Below, one piece after another: positions 1 to 12,617 of a DNA stretch of 64,000 nucleotides (position 1 is its first letter; each line of letters opens with the position of its first letter). The notes beneath the pieces are model-generated. The model was not told the origin of the DNA. It saw only the letters and a list, made by a program, of their open reading frames with translations, and did not search any database. Origin of the DNA: Terebella lapidaria (Eukaryota > Annelida > Polychaeta > Terebellida > Terebellidae); NCBI GenBank assembly GCA_949152475.1, contig OX424564.1, positions 7,812,001 through 7,876,000 on the forward strand, in the 5' to 3' direction. Both the position numbers and the translations under genes were made by a program.

Positions 1-152
1 ATAGATGTATATGCATTACGCAAGTTACCATCAACATAGTGTTCATTAATAAAATATCACACTTTTGATCACAAATGAGTATGTTAGGACACATGGGACT
101 GAGCAATGTTCCTCAGATTATCAAGATATGCACATGACGAGTTTAAAATTAA

Positions 153-256
<104 letters not shown>

Positions 257-519
257 CATGATGTAACTAAATAAAGGAACAACATGTATAGAAATATGTG
301 GGACATACATTTTGAAAATGATGTATTATGTACTTAGACAAGAGGAATTTCGTTGATATACCCTTTGGCAATATTTTACCACTGCAGATGTGTCTAGGTC
401 AAGTGACTTTTTTTTCAAAATAGTTTGAATAAAGGATATTGAGTTTTGATAATAACTGCCTAGGTGTGTAATACTGAGGGCTTATCATCACTAAGTATAT
501 TGAAACGAACATCCCATAA

Positions 520-3500
520 TCAACAGCTGAAATGCAATAGCAATTCTGCTAATATAAGCACCTTGACACAAATACTAATGTGCAAAGAGTCCGTTCCAGA
601 ATCATGCGGTATAAGTTCCACTTCGCCTGACTGGGTGCCTTCCGGCGGATGCGTGGGAACGGTCATTCTGGGTTCTGTTGGAGGACGCGTGGTCGCGGAA
701 CAGGTCACAGGGGGGCCTCTCCGAACTGCAAACAGTATGTGTTATCATTATTTCATGAACATTATAATATCCAGTGGATAACGGTGTACCAATTTCAAAT
801 ATATCTAGGATAAAACATTCCAACCGATCAAAAAACGAGTATCTCTTGAATTATCAATGTCCTGGAGTGTTAAGGAAATATTGAGGAAAAATTGTGATTT
901 ATCTCTTCTCCTTATACAAGTTATTGAATAAATAACTAAAAATCCAGAAGGGACAGAACATTGGTTAGAAAAACAACCTATTTAGATTTTCCGATAGTAC
1001 CTTCAACAACTTAGTTGTCCACATAATTTCCCTGCAGACTACATCAATGCCATCTTTTGTATGGAAATTGGTTATTATTGGTTTGACAAGCAATGACAAC
1101 ACACCTTGACATAGGTCACAGAGAGCCGGGCACTGGTCTCGCACATAAGGCTCAGTATCACAGAAGTACTTGGGCCAGCCAGGGTTCGCCCCGCAATTCT
1201 CGTGTGTGTCCTGACACGGCTCTGTTTGACAGGGTGAGACCATGATTCATCACTATTACACGGTTACGATTAATATGGACGGTGGGTAAATGCATCCATG
1301 GGTGATGAATCAGTGCATCAAATCATTCCGCTACGAACCTGCACAGTTAGGTCCGTGCCACCCGGCGGCACATGTGCACGAGCAGTTACTGCTGACAGTG
1401 GTTCCGCAGTTTTGACACCATGCCTTGCATTCTGACAGAAAGAAGATTACATGTAGGCCTAATTCTAATAACAGTCACACAGTTTGACGTCAAACTGACT
1501 ACATTACTAGTTATTCAGGACTGCTATAACTAGCTGTGACTGTTTTATTGTTGTATTAAATTTTATTCGCGGGATTATCATGAGGAAAGCTTACCACACG
1601 TTGTGCTCTGTCGAGAACACCCTCCTGTAAAGAACAACCAACACGGAACGTAATGCATCTTATCATAACGTATCCGAAATCACGCCATGATCGAACCGAC
1701 AGCGATGTTGTCTCTATTCTAAATATTCTTTCTTTACTGCACCGTATAATTAAGGATTGATTGCATGTGATCGTCATGAACCTGGCATTGACCAGCTGTC
1801 CATTCACTTATAATGTAAATATAAAGGTAACAAATTCATGAATTTACACACTTCCAATCAACGTGAAACTTTGCCTTTCTGATTGTTAGCCATCAAGGAT
1901 TACTAACCGAGACTCTGTTTCTTACTGAGCAATGTTAAATTTGTTAAATTCATCGTTTTCATATGTCATTTTCCGAACTATTTCTCAAGTCTACAAAATA
2001 CACTCACAACAGGGCGAGCGAAAGGATTATGATGTGCAGCAAATAGCTAGTGAGGCCAGTAAAACGCACAGGTGATATATGCACTCGGGTGCACCGAGGT
2101 GTTTGGGATTATGAATGTTCAGCTCATTGTATTCATCTCACAGAAAGTATAGCCCTAGATATTCTCATTATTGTGACGACAATAATGAATAAATATATGC
2201 AACAGCCAGTGCTTGTCAAGCAGAACACTCGAATCTTCGTTTTGGTGAAACGTATAATATGATTTATCTAATCACCAAATTGCACAGCTTTCGTGATATC
2301 ATTTATGAAACCATGTCTCGGTTCATCATCCATGAGTATATGTGTGTGTGCTAGCCAAGTTTTAGGTCAGGGGATTGTATTGTTTTGGTGATTTTGTTAC
2401 CTTTACTTTCACATTATAAGTCAATGGAAAAGTGCCTCAGTGCAGTCACCGGTAAGTTACGTGCAATCACACCTTAAAGTAGGGACACATATTTAGCCAG
2501 ACCACTAACACTATAATTGATCAGAGTTAGAGTTTTCTGCATGTAACTTTTTGAAAAATATAATGATCAACATCGCTGTTACAACAATAGGCAATTCACT
2601 GATATAGTGACTTTTACTTACTGTCACAAAGTCCGTTGTTGCAGTAGAAGCGCCCAGTCTTGCACTGTGTACACATTGGGCCTTTCTTGTACGGCTTCTG
2701 GCCCACATAGTTACCACTGAAAGACATACGATAATTACTCGTGAACTGGTGCAAAATAAAAGGTATCCTACTCAATTAAGAAATACAGATTATGTAAAAT
2801 TGAATTGTTTCCACACGCCAGAGACAGCAATTCAGAGTCGGGTATATATATTCTAGTTAATATGATATCTAGTGTATACATTCTAGTTATTAATCCATCG
2901 CAAGTCTGAGATACTATTTCTTGGCGTTAGCAGCATAGTAGAAGACAATTATAATAAGCAGATATCACGTTAAGACACACTCGAAAATTTGAATGGCAAC
3001 CTTATGTGTGGAGGGACAATGACAGATGAACAAATCCTACCCCGGTCCGTAGTTACAGACGAGGTAGTGAGCGTTGATTAGGTCAACCTTTGCCATGGAT
3101 GAGCAGTAGGCGTAAGCACAGCCCAATCTTCTACTGTTGGACCACACCATCTGAGAAAACAACACGATCTTTATGATTATTCATAGCCAGCAACCTGAAG
3201 GCGACCTCAATATTTATGATGGTGACGTAGCTGATGGTGCATGGTTTGTCAGAGTTATGAACAGCAAATTTCAAGGCATTCGAATCTGAGAGATTTTATT
3301 TCAATGACGAAGAAAATCCTCATTTGAGGCAGGTGTCTAAACGTTTACATACCCAAACTGACATCGATATTCCGCACACAGACATGTAGCTCTAATGTCA
3401 AAAATTCACTATATAAACCCTGCTTATAATAATTTACCTGAATTACACCGAATAGCCATGACATGAACAACATATCACCAGAAATACATAAGTTACTTAG

Positions 3501-4328
3501 ACTTATGTATGTCTGATATTTTTACCATGCCCATATAAATCCTGTTTTCTTGTCACCGTACCTGTGTGTAATGTCCACATGGATCCTGACTGCAGCCCCC
3601 TGTATTGTAATCATAGAACACGTACTCATCAAACCAGAGCTGTACTCCACGTGTGGCGTTGAAGGTGCCGTTATAGGCGTAAAGGTTCTGGCCGATGTAT
3701 TCAAAGGGCGGGTTAGCTCGCTCAGGCTGACCGTGCTCCCAGATACACAGCTTAGCCCAGTCCTCGGCCATCCTCGTCAGCTCCCCGTGTCGGGTCTAGT
3801 GGCGGGGGAAAGATATTCTCGTCATTGTGCTAAACGTGCAAAGATTCCACCCTAAAATAACTTATCGATCATGCAAGACTCCCTTTATAGGCAAGTTAAC
3901 GGAGAGGAAGATGCGTATACTATTTATACATCTACTCAAACTCAAATTTGATATCATTTGATGTAGGAAAGTTCAATTTGGTTCAAACAAATAAACAAAT
4001 TTTGATTCCGTTTATGACATATATGAGATAGCTACAATGATCTACTACTGACCATGTATTCCATGTCTGACGCGGGCTCCACCCGTCTGAGATCGTTGTG
4101 CTGGTCTATCAGGGTTTGTTCATATTCCAGGGAAAACAAACTCCTTCGGTAACGCTCGGGTGTTTCCGACAATGTCCGGTCGTCTACGGAATACGGTCCC
4201 GTCAGTTTGTTGGATTTTATTTCCACGACGTTATGCCTAGATGCGTAGACTGTCCTTGACGCACACGCCCCGAGAATAACACATATTAACATCCATTCCC
4301 GGCTTAATTTGATTGCACTAGCGGTCAT
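520..4328 (-). CDS. Secreted CAP / EGF-like / ShKT domain protein (7 exons, complete)
   Basis: Seven coding exons joined by GT-AG introns give 1131 nt, 376 residues: 4328-4053, 3795-3562, 3150-3041, 2716-2622, 1431-1339, 1221-1105, 725-520. All phases agree. Residues 1 to about 24-30 form a signal peptide (hydrophobic LICVILGACA). RYRR at 59-62 is a furin-like site, so 30-62 may be a propeptide. The CAP domain runs from about 70 to 209, with DQHNDLRR (75-82), AEDWAKLC, GQNLY, CGHYTQMVWSNSR across the exon 2/3 junction and YLVCNYGPGGN across exons 3/4. A Cys-rich hinge follows to 238. Exon 5 is an EGF-like module (CAAGWHGPNC), and exon 6 a six-cysteine ShKT module ending CPALCDLC. Exon 7 is a Pro/Thr-rich stalk with a short hydrophobic C-terminus, perhaps a GPI signal. 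The start ATG was chosen because it opens the signal peptide; an upstream in-frame ATG at 4457 is less likely. CAP proteins are extracellular, with roles from development to venom; the role here is unknown. An alternative last exon outside the window is possible. Confidence 0.9.
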
Positions 4329-4460
4329 CGTGTGTATCCATGGTAACTCCCGCGTTGTATCCATGTTTAATGTCATTTTGTGTCCCATATGTGCCATCAC
4401 ACACTGTACAATAAACGAATGGGGTGAAGGTTGTACTGACTCCGACGGAAAACACACGTC

Positions 4461-4735
4461 TGTGTGACCTCTCTGATATGTGTGAAAATGTACTCCTACT
4501 AGCTTGGCTAGTGGGATATCCCTTTAGCTCATCTGGTAGAGCGGATGGTTGATGTGTGAGAGGTCCCGGGTTCAAATCCCAGTCTGGCCGAGGCATTCCT
4601 CGCTTGGTACCAATTGGTGGCAGCGGTGGGATGCCTTGTATTCCTTCGGGATGTGGCCCTGTTATGACTGAGGATGTCCTGAGGTTGAAGTAGGATGTCT
4701 GGTTATAGCTCCGCACCTCGGGACGAGGTTTCAAA
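4461..4735 (+). mobile_element. tRNA-derived SINE, longer copy
   Basis: It contains a polymerase III promoter: an A-box-like TAGCTCATCTGG at 4525-4536 and a B box GGTTCAAATCC at 4569-4579, spaced as in a tRNA gene. A non-tRNA body follows to about 4735. The flanking bases do not pair as an acceptor stem, so it is a tRNA-derived repeat and not a working tRNA gene. It lies about 130 bp upstream of the CAP-gene start codon, so it may sit in that gene's 5' region. Confidence 0.75.
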
Positions 4736-4747
4736 ACCCCCCGGAAA

Positions 4748-4895
4748 TGTGTGACCTCTCTGATATGTGTGAAAATGTACTCCTACTAGCTTGGCTAGTG
4801 GGATATCCCTTTAGCTCATCTGGTAGAGCGGATGGTTGATGTGTGAGAGGTCCCGGGTTCAAATCCCAGTCTGGCCGAGGCATTCCTCGCTTGGT
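4748..4895 (+). repeat. SINE head, duplicated copy
   Basis: This stretch repeats 4461-4608 almost base for base at an offset of 287 bp, including both promoter boxes. The SINE body is absent after 4895. The pair reads as a partial tandem: head-body-head. Confidence 0.85.
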
Positions 4896-5985
4896 TACAT
4901 CTGTTTTTAACATGTGACAATATATCGATCACGGTGACACACACACATGGTTTCATTGTTCAATAGACAAACACCGATGGAGAATGACTCACCGGACGAA
5001 ACGCCACATAAATACACACCGTTCATTGTTGTTCTTCAAGATGGCGTCCCAGAACTAATTGATACACTGCGTATCGATCCCAAATAAGGTGTAGTTATTG
5101 ATTGTAGGCAGTTTTTCCTGCAGTGACTGTCCAATCTAAACTAAATACGATCTGCCAATTAGGCTGACATCAGGGCGCTCTGTATATATTATGACGAGAG
5201 AAGCCAGCGCTCTTCGGGACGCCGTGTGACAGCAGCATACGATATATCGATCGTTTGATGAGTTCAGCAGGTGAGAAAAAAAACCGGCTTTTGAACGATG
5301 AATTATTTCTCCAACTATTTGACCATGTCTATCAAATTTACTCTTCAAAATGTCAACAAATCGCAACGCGAGCACCCAGTAACATAATTGGTTTCCTGTT
5401 AGGAATGCTGTCGAAGCGGTGTCCTGAAAGCACACCGAATAACTTGCCATTTATATGTTTATATATATTCAATCGAGGTAGCAGTCATAATATTGTTTTT
5501 TGTTGGAGAGGGGGGGGGGGGTGGGTATATATTCGCAAGTCCTGAGTCTGGCATGTATAGAATATGTATTTCATGGAATGGGTTATAACAAAAACGGCTA
5601 TGTATGGTAGGGCCCATGTGATGCGGACATTGCCTTTGCGCGTCACCTATCACCGCATGACTTCCATAAAATAATATATGTTCATTACCCATATGATTGT
5701 ACACCGTATCTTCAATATGCATAAGCTACCCACGCGTTGTTTGGCGCTGTGCCATATACAACCACTAGATGTTGGAGACACGATGAAGGTAGACCACTTA
5801 CAGTATCCATCGTATAAAAACTCTGCACATATTGTTTATTATATTTTATGTTTCGAATTGAAATGCCTCAGTTACCTTAATACTTTCTTTGAAAACGAAA
5901 CCCGTCAAACATCATAAAACACGACAATTACCCCGTCGATTACATATCGCGCTCGCACTCGCCAGGTGCTACATGTATATAGACC
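4896..5985. other. Non-coding stretch with a poly(G) tract
   Basis: No ORF here has domain content or splice-flanked structure. A run of 12 or more G residues ends near 5521. It may hold the CAP gene's 5' UTR or promoter, but no element can be identified. Confidence 0.5.
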
Positions 5986-6610
5986 GGGCGGGGGGGGGGG
6001 GGGGGGCGGCACGAGTCAACTGGACCAGAACACCTGTCACGAACGCTGACAAAACGAGTCACGCATCTCTCTGACTCATCTCTGGGAACACTTCCCGGTG
6101 GAATTAAAATGTGTGAATGTTAAAAAAAACGTTTAAACACGAACATATTTGACGCCACCTGGAACATATTACAGAATAGACTACACTAATTATACTAATT
6201 AACTATCTATACAGATTGGGTGAATATCAACAGACGTTATTAACACACATATTTTATACGTGCGCAATGTACATGTATGCTTCCATATTTCCAACAAGCA
6301 TTCCAAAGTTTACAGAAAAGAAAGTTTACAAAAACTAATCAGCCCGAAGGCACACCTGCCATCCAATATTCCCGTTTTTCTCGTTGTAACACAGCAGTCC
6401 ATTCCACAGTTACTGGAGTTGAACGACTGTTAAATGAGCTAACACACACACATCCCTTCATTACATAATGTTACAAGGTGTGTTGTAGTTGGGTTAGTTG
6501 CAATTCCGTCGACAATGCCGATGGCCACGGGATTAATTGCATAGAGCCCGTGGTTACAACTCAACTTACAACATCGTTATTTAAACCCAGATCTTTTGCT
6601 TGAGCTCATC
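5986..6610. repeat. Dispersed duplication, copy 1 (pairs with 15.7-16.33 kb)
   Basis: It starts at a run of about 18 G. Shared landmarks with 15700-16330, in the same order and strand, include TGGACCAGAAC, GTCACGAACGCT, AATGAGCTAACACACACA and GACAATGCCGATG. The divergence looks moderate, with indels. No coding capacity is conserved between the copies. It is either a transposon family or a segmental duplicate. Confidence 0.75.
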
Positions 6611-6883
6611 CTAGAAACCTCTTTTAAAAATGTATGGGAAAACGTGCTCTACGTGCGCCTACAAATTAACATGTCCAATTATCATGATCATTATAGTGGC
6701 GCAAATCGATGTAATTGGCGCAACCACGCTTCTCTCTATAGTGAAAATAATTTATTACAGACCACCTTGTACTTGTAACAATCACAATATTGGATGGCAC
6801 CACGCTATAACTTAAGCCCATTCAAGCGAATACTTTCAAGCCAGTGAGTCCACGCACTTGTAATTGTCACGAGACTTGCAACA

Positions 6884-8046
6884 CACCCTGCCAAATGGCA
6901 TAGAGCGTTGTCCGGCCTAGTTCTTTTGTTTAGGGGTCAGGTCATGTTGTTGTCAACGCTGTGAGGCTAACTTTTTGGCAGCTGATGCCGAAACATGAGG
7001 AGTAAAATATTTTTTCTGTAAAATACTGACCATATTACCTTAGATCGGGGATTCGATGCAGTGTAAGAGATACCAATGGACAAGTATGCACTGTTCAATT
7101 ATCCATAGCAGACTAATTTATTCAGAAATAGGCCCTCGCCCACAGATGTTGTCTACAAATATGTAGTGTCCAAATATTGATCACAATGTTTTCAAAACTT
7201 ATGGCCCATGTACAACAACACTGTATGAACTGGAGGTTTCAATTACTTCGAAATTCAATTGTGAGCAATATAAAGGTCGAACGTCATCTAAATAGGGCTC
7301 TAATAATTTATTGTTGAATCGTCTGTGGCGTGTCAACGCTCTAAGGACATGGTGTACGCTCTAAAGCTACCTGGTCAAAGTTAACAGTCTGGATTTGCTT
7401 GCAGTAATGAGTAGTCTTTGGGTAGAATATCCAAAACGGGTTCATTGAAACTTCACATAAAACGCTTCCGAAAATGATTACTTGTTCATCAAAACAACCA
7501 CAGACATTCTCAATGGCTATTTATACTTCCTGGAGAAGGTCTATGTAACTTTGACCAGGCAGCGTTAGAGCGTTGACCTTGTCCTTAGAGCGTTGACACG
7601 CCACAGGCATTACAATAATAAATCATTACATCTCTATTTAGATGGCGTTGTGCTTTTATATTGCTTACAATTGAAGTTTAGAGTATTTGAAACCTCCAGT
7701 TCATACAGTGTTGCTGTAGGTGGACTGTAAGTACCGGATACATTGCGATAAATCTTTCGACACTACATATTTGTGGGCCACAACCGTGGGCGAGGGCCTA
7801 TTTCTTAACAAATCAGACTCCAATGCATAATTGGACAGCACAGGATTGTACATTAGTATCTCGCACACTGCATCGAAAACTTGTTCTAAAGTGAAATGGT
7901 CAGTATTTTACAGAAAAAAATATTTTACTCACCATGTGTCGTAATCAGTTCAGAAAAAGTTAGCCTCACAGCGTTGACAATAACATGACCTGACCCCTAA
8001 ACAAAAGAACTAGGTCGGTCAACGCTCTATGCCATTTGGCAGGGTG
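6884..8046. mobile_element. Fold-back (long inverted repeat) element, 1163 bp
   Basis: The two halves are inverted copies of each other over nearly the whole length, meeting near 7460. The ends read CACCCTGCCAAATGGCATAG on the left and its complement on the right, ending at 8046. A 4-bp target duplication, AACA, occupies 6880-6883 and 8047-8050. The motif AGAGCGTTG(AC) recurs several times in both arms, a subterminal repeat pattern typical of fold-back and hAT-like elements. There is no ORF for a transposase, so it is non-autonomous. Confidence 0.85.
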
Positions 8047-8230
8047 AACAGGAGGAGGTCAGTTTTTTTTCGGCTTTTGAAAGGGTTGCAGTTTTCGAGT
8101 CACCTCTGCATCTACCAATCACGAGCAGATGTATGCCTAATTCTCGCTTTCGTAAACCGGCCAATAGCAAGAGAAAGTGACGGAATTTAGGTTTTATCAC
8201 TATCATAGTGCATGATTCCATTGTCTCGAG

Positions 8231-8305
8231 CAGGTATCTATTTGTAATAAATACCTCCCACAGAGGTATCTATTTCCAATAAATACCTGTCCCAGGTATT
8301 GAATG
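8231..8305. repeat. Cluster of short inverted repeats
   Basis: AGGTATCTATT and AATAAATACCT alternate twice, then a third AGGTATT follows. Each pair can form a small hairpin. The function is unknown. Confidence 0.6.
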
Positions 8306-9615
8306 AAAATAAATCAATATTGGTGGACACAATAAACACACCGGAATTGTATTTTTTATTGCCAAGCATATACATGTATCAGACTTATATTACTCGATGT
8401 ACATAAACAGCTAAATCGCTTTGGTGTGTGAGTTTAATCCATGGGTCACAACAGTTGTTAATTTTTGGACATTTGGTTCATGAAATCATCCGCCTTCTGC
8501 AGAAATCCAGTGAAAACGTATATATCCACAATATCCTTGGAATTCCGGAGGTTTTGATAATCCTGCGATATTCCACATCCGCAAATGTACCGGAATCCTA
8601 GAGAAGCCTCCAGAGATCACGCATAACGTAATTTTCCTGCAAACATGAATGAAATATACAAACATGAATGTTTAACTTTTCCTCTTCAAATCTAGTTTAT
8701 AGCTATTCAGTATATGTATTATGGGAACAATTTGAACAGAATTTTCACTTATAGCCATATAAATTAAATGCACGAATAGCACACACACAAAATTTTTACT
8801 TACCAGTCGTACGTTGAAGTCATGGAAGTCATGGATCAAACTTTATAATCGCCGTAGTGATTTTACGAGGAATTCTGTAAATACATGTGTACAAATCGTT
8901 TATTATTTTCTTATAAGGATTGAAAGAACGCAGGATAAATATATTCGTTCGGGCAAAAATTATGACTCAATTCTTTGTACACGGGTACAATCCGTTAGAT
9001 AATGCGGAAGGAGAAAATGCTCGTTTTGTTTTGAATTCAAAGAAATAAGTGATATACTCACCGGTTTACAAATCTGGTATGTTGTTCATGTACTGCATCT
9101 GGTTACACCAAAATTTTGAGTCATTCCCAGGAATAAAATTATGCAACAGTATCCAACAAACAAGCGCGTCAGAACACGCGTATATCCGCACGCATCGTAT
9201 CCATGTGTTCCATTTTTCATCACGAAAAGTTGCCAAAAGTTGATGTCACGTAGCTTGCTGTTTCAAAGTGAGCGCGCCTTTTGCCGCGTTTGTTTTTATA
9301 AGGTTCCATTTGAGCAATACTCACAAACGCGTTACTAGGGGGAGAAAACAGCTCAAAGGCACAGTGCGAGTCCACCAGAAACATACTGAATTGGAACCAT
9401 GTATGCTGTAGCCATAACAACAGAATGCGGGCTAGGGTTGAATGTACAAATCTATGAGCTGAGTCATGTGGTGAAGCAGTTTCTGTAGCGAGTAATAGAA
9501 GCTTTCCTGACGGATACACTTGATTGGGCAAGGACTGTGCGTTGCATTTGCAGTTTTGTTGTTTATATAGTGAATTACGTGAAGTGTATGTGATATGTTG
9601 CTTATGAACTGAAAG
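8306..9615. other. Non-coding stretch, nothing recognised
   Basis: The open frames are short and low in complexity. The longest (9220-9705, minus) is largely a translation of poly(C)/(CA) sequence. No repeat boundaries or gene signals were seen. Confidence 0.5.
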
Positions 9616-9625
9616 AGTGTGAAGG

Positions 9626-9701
9626 GGGGGGGGGGGAGGGGGGGGGTAGTGGCTTGTGCCAGAAATGTGTGTTTGTGTGTGTGTGTGTGGGGGGGGGGGG
9701 T
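9626..9701. repeat. Poly(G) and (GT)n simple repeats
   Basis: G-runs of 7 to 10 near 9627-9646, then a (GT)n stretch and a second G10-11 run at about 9690-9700. It lies directly beside the hairpin element at 9709. Confidence 0.9.
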
Positions 9702-9708
9702 GCATGCA

Positions 9709-9822
9709 CTATGTCGGATAATGCCTACGGCTTCGTATTCCTCACGAATAGAAACCTCGGCCTTCGGCCTCGGTCTCTATTCGTGAGAAATACTCAGCCT
9801 AGGGCATTATCCTATACATAGG
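9709..9822. mobile_element. Perfect-stem hairpin element (miniature palindrome)
   Basis: GGATAATGCC at 9717-9726 pairs with GGCATTATCC at 9803-9812. Inside, TCACGAATAGA pairs with TCTATTCGTGA and GAGGCC-type bases close a tiny loop at CCTTCGG. Nearly every base over about 96 nt is paired, with a few mismatches. It is likely a small palindromic MITE. A structural RNA is possible but unsupported. Confidence 0.7.
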
Positions 9823-11112
9823 CATCACACGTCAAATTAGTGGATTGGGATAGAGAAACACATAACAATTACAATCCAAGCTGGCAAAACAGCAAAAGTC
9901 CATACAGGCTATTCAGTAATTTACCTGCTTAGGATATATTCAGACAAGAATGGTCAAATGAAACCAGCTGTAAGAAAACTAATCTGCATGATGTGTTCAA
10001 CAAATGACCGACAAGTTATGAAGACTTAATGTAAAAGACCAGTCACCAATTAGGTACCCATCCTATTTTAGCTTAGGTGCATTATCCCCTCATTGGCTAG
10101 ATAGGCACCCTAGCACCAACTCAAATATACCATAGCTCACTAATGTGTTTATACCGCATCTTAATGTAATTCTAACTGTCCTTTACCCAATAACTTCTTG
10201 AAAATTTCACCAGAACAAAAAATTGATGTTGATGGGAGAGTTTCTGTGATTACCACTTACTTCAGGTAAGTTTTTTCATGATGCATGACATGATTCAATG
10301 TGATATATATCTACAATGCCAAATGCATTTCCACATTACACTATATTGAATATTTGAGTACATCCCGGAACACAAATTTATAGATTCAGTTTTCGGCATT
10401 ATCTCGTGCTTAGGACTCAGTGTAGTATGTAATAGGCCAAGGTCACCACTGGTTGCATAAACTGGAGTTTGGGTACTCGATGAATCAAATGTGAAGGTAA
10501 ATGGTACAAGAATACGCACCTTCTAGCTACAAACTAGTAAATTTCAGGCCATTGAAGGACATCGAGGTCGAAGTAACCAATGAACTGTACCTGTATAGGG
10601 ACATTTATGAAGGCATTTCAAACACACACACACATACAAACACAAACATTCGGTTAAGGCACCAAAAGTAGATATTGATACCTACATATTAGACAAATCC
10701 AGATTCCAAGACTGAATCCGTGGACGAATTTTACAAAATCAGTGTGAGTGGTCATATCCGAGTGATACTGAATTATCAAACTCAAAGCCATGTGAACATT
10801 GTTTACCAGATCATGTCAAGAGCATAGAAACAAATCACACCCGCACCATATAGAAGGATGCACTAGTACGCGAATGCACAACTTACACATTTGTAACCCA
10901 TATTTCACAGACAGCTAGAGTATTGCTCACTCCCGACGACAGTAGAAAAACCCAGTGACATGTTTGGCATCCAATCCAATTATGTAAATGTGCTTAGGAG
11001 TACATCCAATATACATGTTGATGATTAAATTATGAACAATATCACATTTACTCTCACGAGTCATGTGTCCTGGTATAATATATACATGCACTCGGCTGGG
11101 GGGAGCTTCCTT
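9823..11112. other. Non-coding stretch; one weak coding-like ORF
   Basis: A minus-strand frame at 10519-10295 has a fairly even amino-acid composition and could be an exon, but no clear splice pair or homology supports it. An (AC)n microsatellite lies at about 10622-10634. Confidence 0.35.
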
Positions 11113-11334
11113 TTATGCCGAATGCCTAGGATGTAAAATACGGTAGTATATTTTTCTGGTATTGTATCCATTTTTCACTTTTCCACATGGACCAAAATAG
11201 AAGCCTTTGTATCTGGGAATAAAAGTATTTTCATTGAAACAAAGAACGTTGTTATTTTTGCTATCTCCGTTATACACGGTGACAAGTTGATTCAACTCTC
11301 CAGCATAGGAATTAATTTTGTTGTTGACAGCCAT
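11113..11334 (-). other. Candidate exon or ORF, unrecognised
   Basis: A 73-codon frame with three cysteines (VLCFNEN, FGPCGKV). A possible donor follows ATATACTAC near 11145. No domain is recognised, and it may be chance. Its 5' end overlaps a 52-bp tandem duplication, so the N-terminal part could be rearranged. Confidence 0.2.
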
Positions 11335-11399
11335 ATGTTACACAGAACTCTCCAGCATAGGAATTAATTTTGTTGTTGACAGCCATATGTTACACAGAA
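11294..11399. repeat. 52-bp tandem duplication (two copies)
   Basis: 11294-11345 is repeated without visible change at 11346-11397. The identity implies a recent event. Confidence 0.95.
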
Positions 11400-11485
11400 T
11401 GTGCTGGTGCCTGCCATGAAAGAAAACAACGCTAGTGCGCCCATTCCTTCAGTCAGGGAATATTGCAAAAAATCTGCAAACAAAT

Positions 11486-11556
11486 GGGGTACCTTCGCCA
11501 ATTGCAAATTCATTGAAGTCTTTCAGTAAAGACCCACGTTGCATTTAATGCCCTCT
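11486..11556. repeat. Short block conserved with 17.91-17.98 kb
   Basis: ACAAATGG(GG)TACCTTCGCCA and TTCATTGAAGTC recur in order at 17905-17985. On the minus strand both copies keep a frame ending ...GGCGAAG before a GT, so a relic exon is possible. No domain is visible. Confidence 0.5.
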
Positions 11557-12600
11557 TCTGGGAAAACCTTCCATGCATAACAATGAATATATATAATATA
11601 TATCCTATGAATATCGATTAATTTTAGTCATGCATGATTAAACTCTGAAATTTGGAATGCCTTTATATGGCAACCTGGGTCTATTTACAGGAAGGCACAA
11701 ACAATTTGTACCTTTCGATAATGTACCCCATTCCTGATCAAGATTGTTTTCTCGATTGTGTTTGTGGAGGCATCAACTGACATATATGCCAATTAATTTC
11801 AACTCCTAAAGCTTAACTATGTGATAGCTGCTCGAAGTTGGGCTACCTGGAAGCTCATCGATGAAAGATTTCAAAGTATCTTATTAAAGTGTTGAAGCTG
11901 AGGGGGGGGGGGGGGGGGGCTATGAATACATTGTAGCCATTCATTTCACTTTATACTGCTCCTTTTTCGCTTTTTTTCGTTTTTTGGCGATTCTACTGGA
12001 AGTGTTAGCGTTATCATTGATCCGTACCATAAACTTTGTGAATGATTTGAGAAAGCATGGTGGTGGCTCATGTGATACTAGAGTAACACCACATGGAGTT
12101 TTGATTTGTTTTGCTTTTCAACTTCTAAAGGTTAGTGTTCCAACATATGTGAAAACATACAGGAAAGTGTCATATCCGGGCTTAGTGTAACTCTGGAGTA
12201 AAACCCCTTTCACTCCAGTTTCAAGTTATATTCTCAAATACTAGCAAATGGGTTACATTTTAACACTTTGTGTGGATGTCCAAAGTACGTATTAGTTTAA
12301 CACAAGTGTTACAATCCATCCTTAAGTTACCACTAACGCTTATATTTGACCTCACCTAAGGTATAACTTGGAATGCGCAATGCTCAAATTCAGTTGTCAT
12401 GTGATCGAGTCATTTTATTTACTCTTCTCACAAACTACTCAGACAACATTAGTGCATCTGATTGCATCACGATATGGAACATTAGAGGGGTGAATTAATG
12501 TTTGTATTCAGCCAACTAGGAACCATCGTGGTCACAATTTCGGTATAAAATGCCTTTGTAATTGCCACACGATATAACTCTAAAGATACTTCCCGATTTA
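11557..12600. other. Non-coding stretch with an 18-base poly(G) run
   Basis: A G-run of about 18 lies at 11901-11919. The 68-codon plus-strand frame at 11984 has no recognisable features. Confidence 0.5.
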
Positions 12601-12617
12601 GTTACGTTCACCCTATA

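Noticed and set aside
4516..4590. A functional tRNA gene
   Set aside because: The A and B boxes are good, but the acceptor stem does not pair, the T stem has a mismatch, and the unit belongs to a longer repeated SINE.
4318..4913. Minus-strand ORFs over the SINE (RGMPRPDWDLNPGP...)
   Set aside because: The same peptide appears in both SINE heads because the DNA is repeated; it is the antisense of the Pol III promoter region.
9220..9705. 161-codon minus-strand ORF
   Set aside because: Much of its start is a translation of poly(C) and (CA)n. There is no domain, and splice signals or repeat-free composition are lacking.
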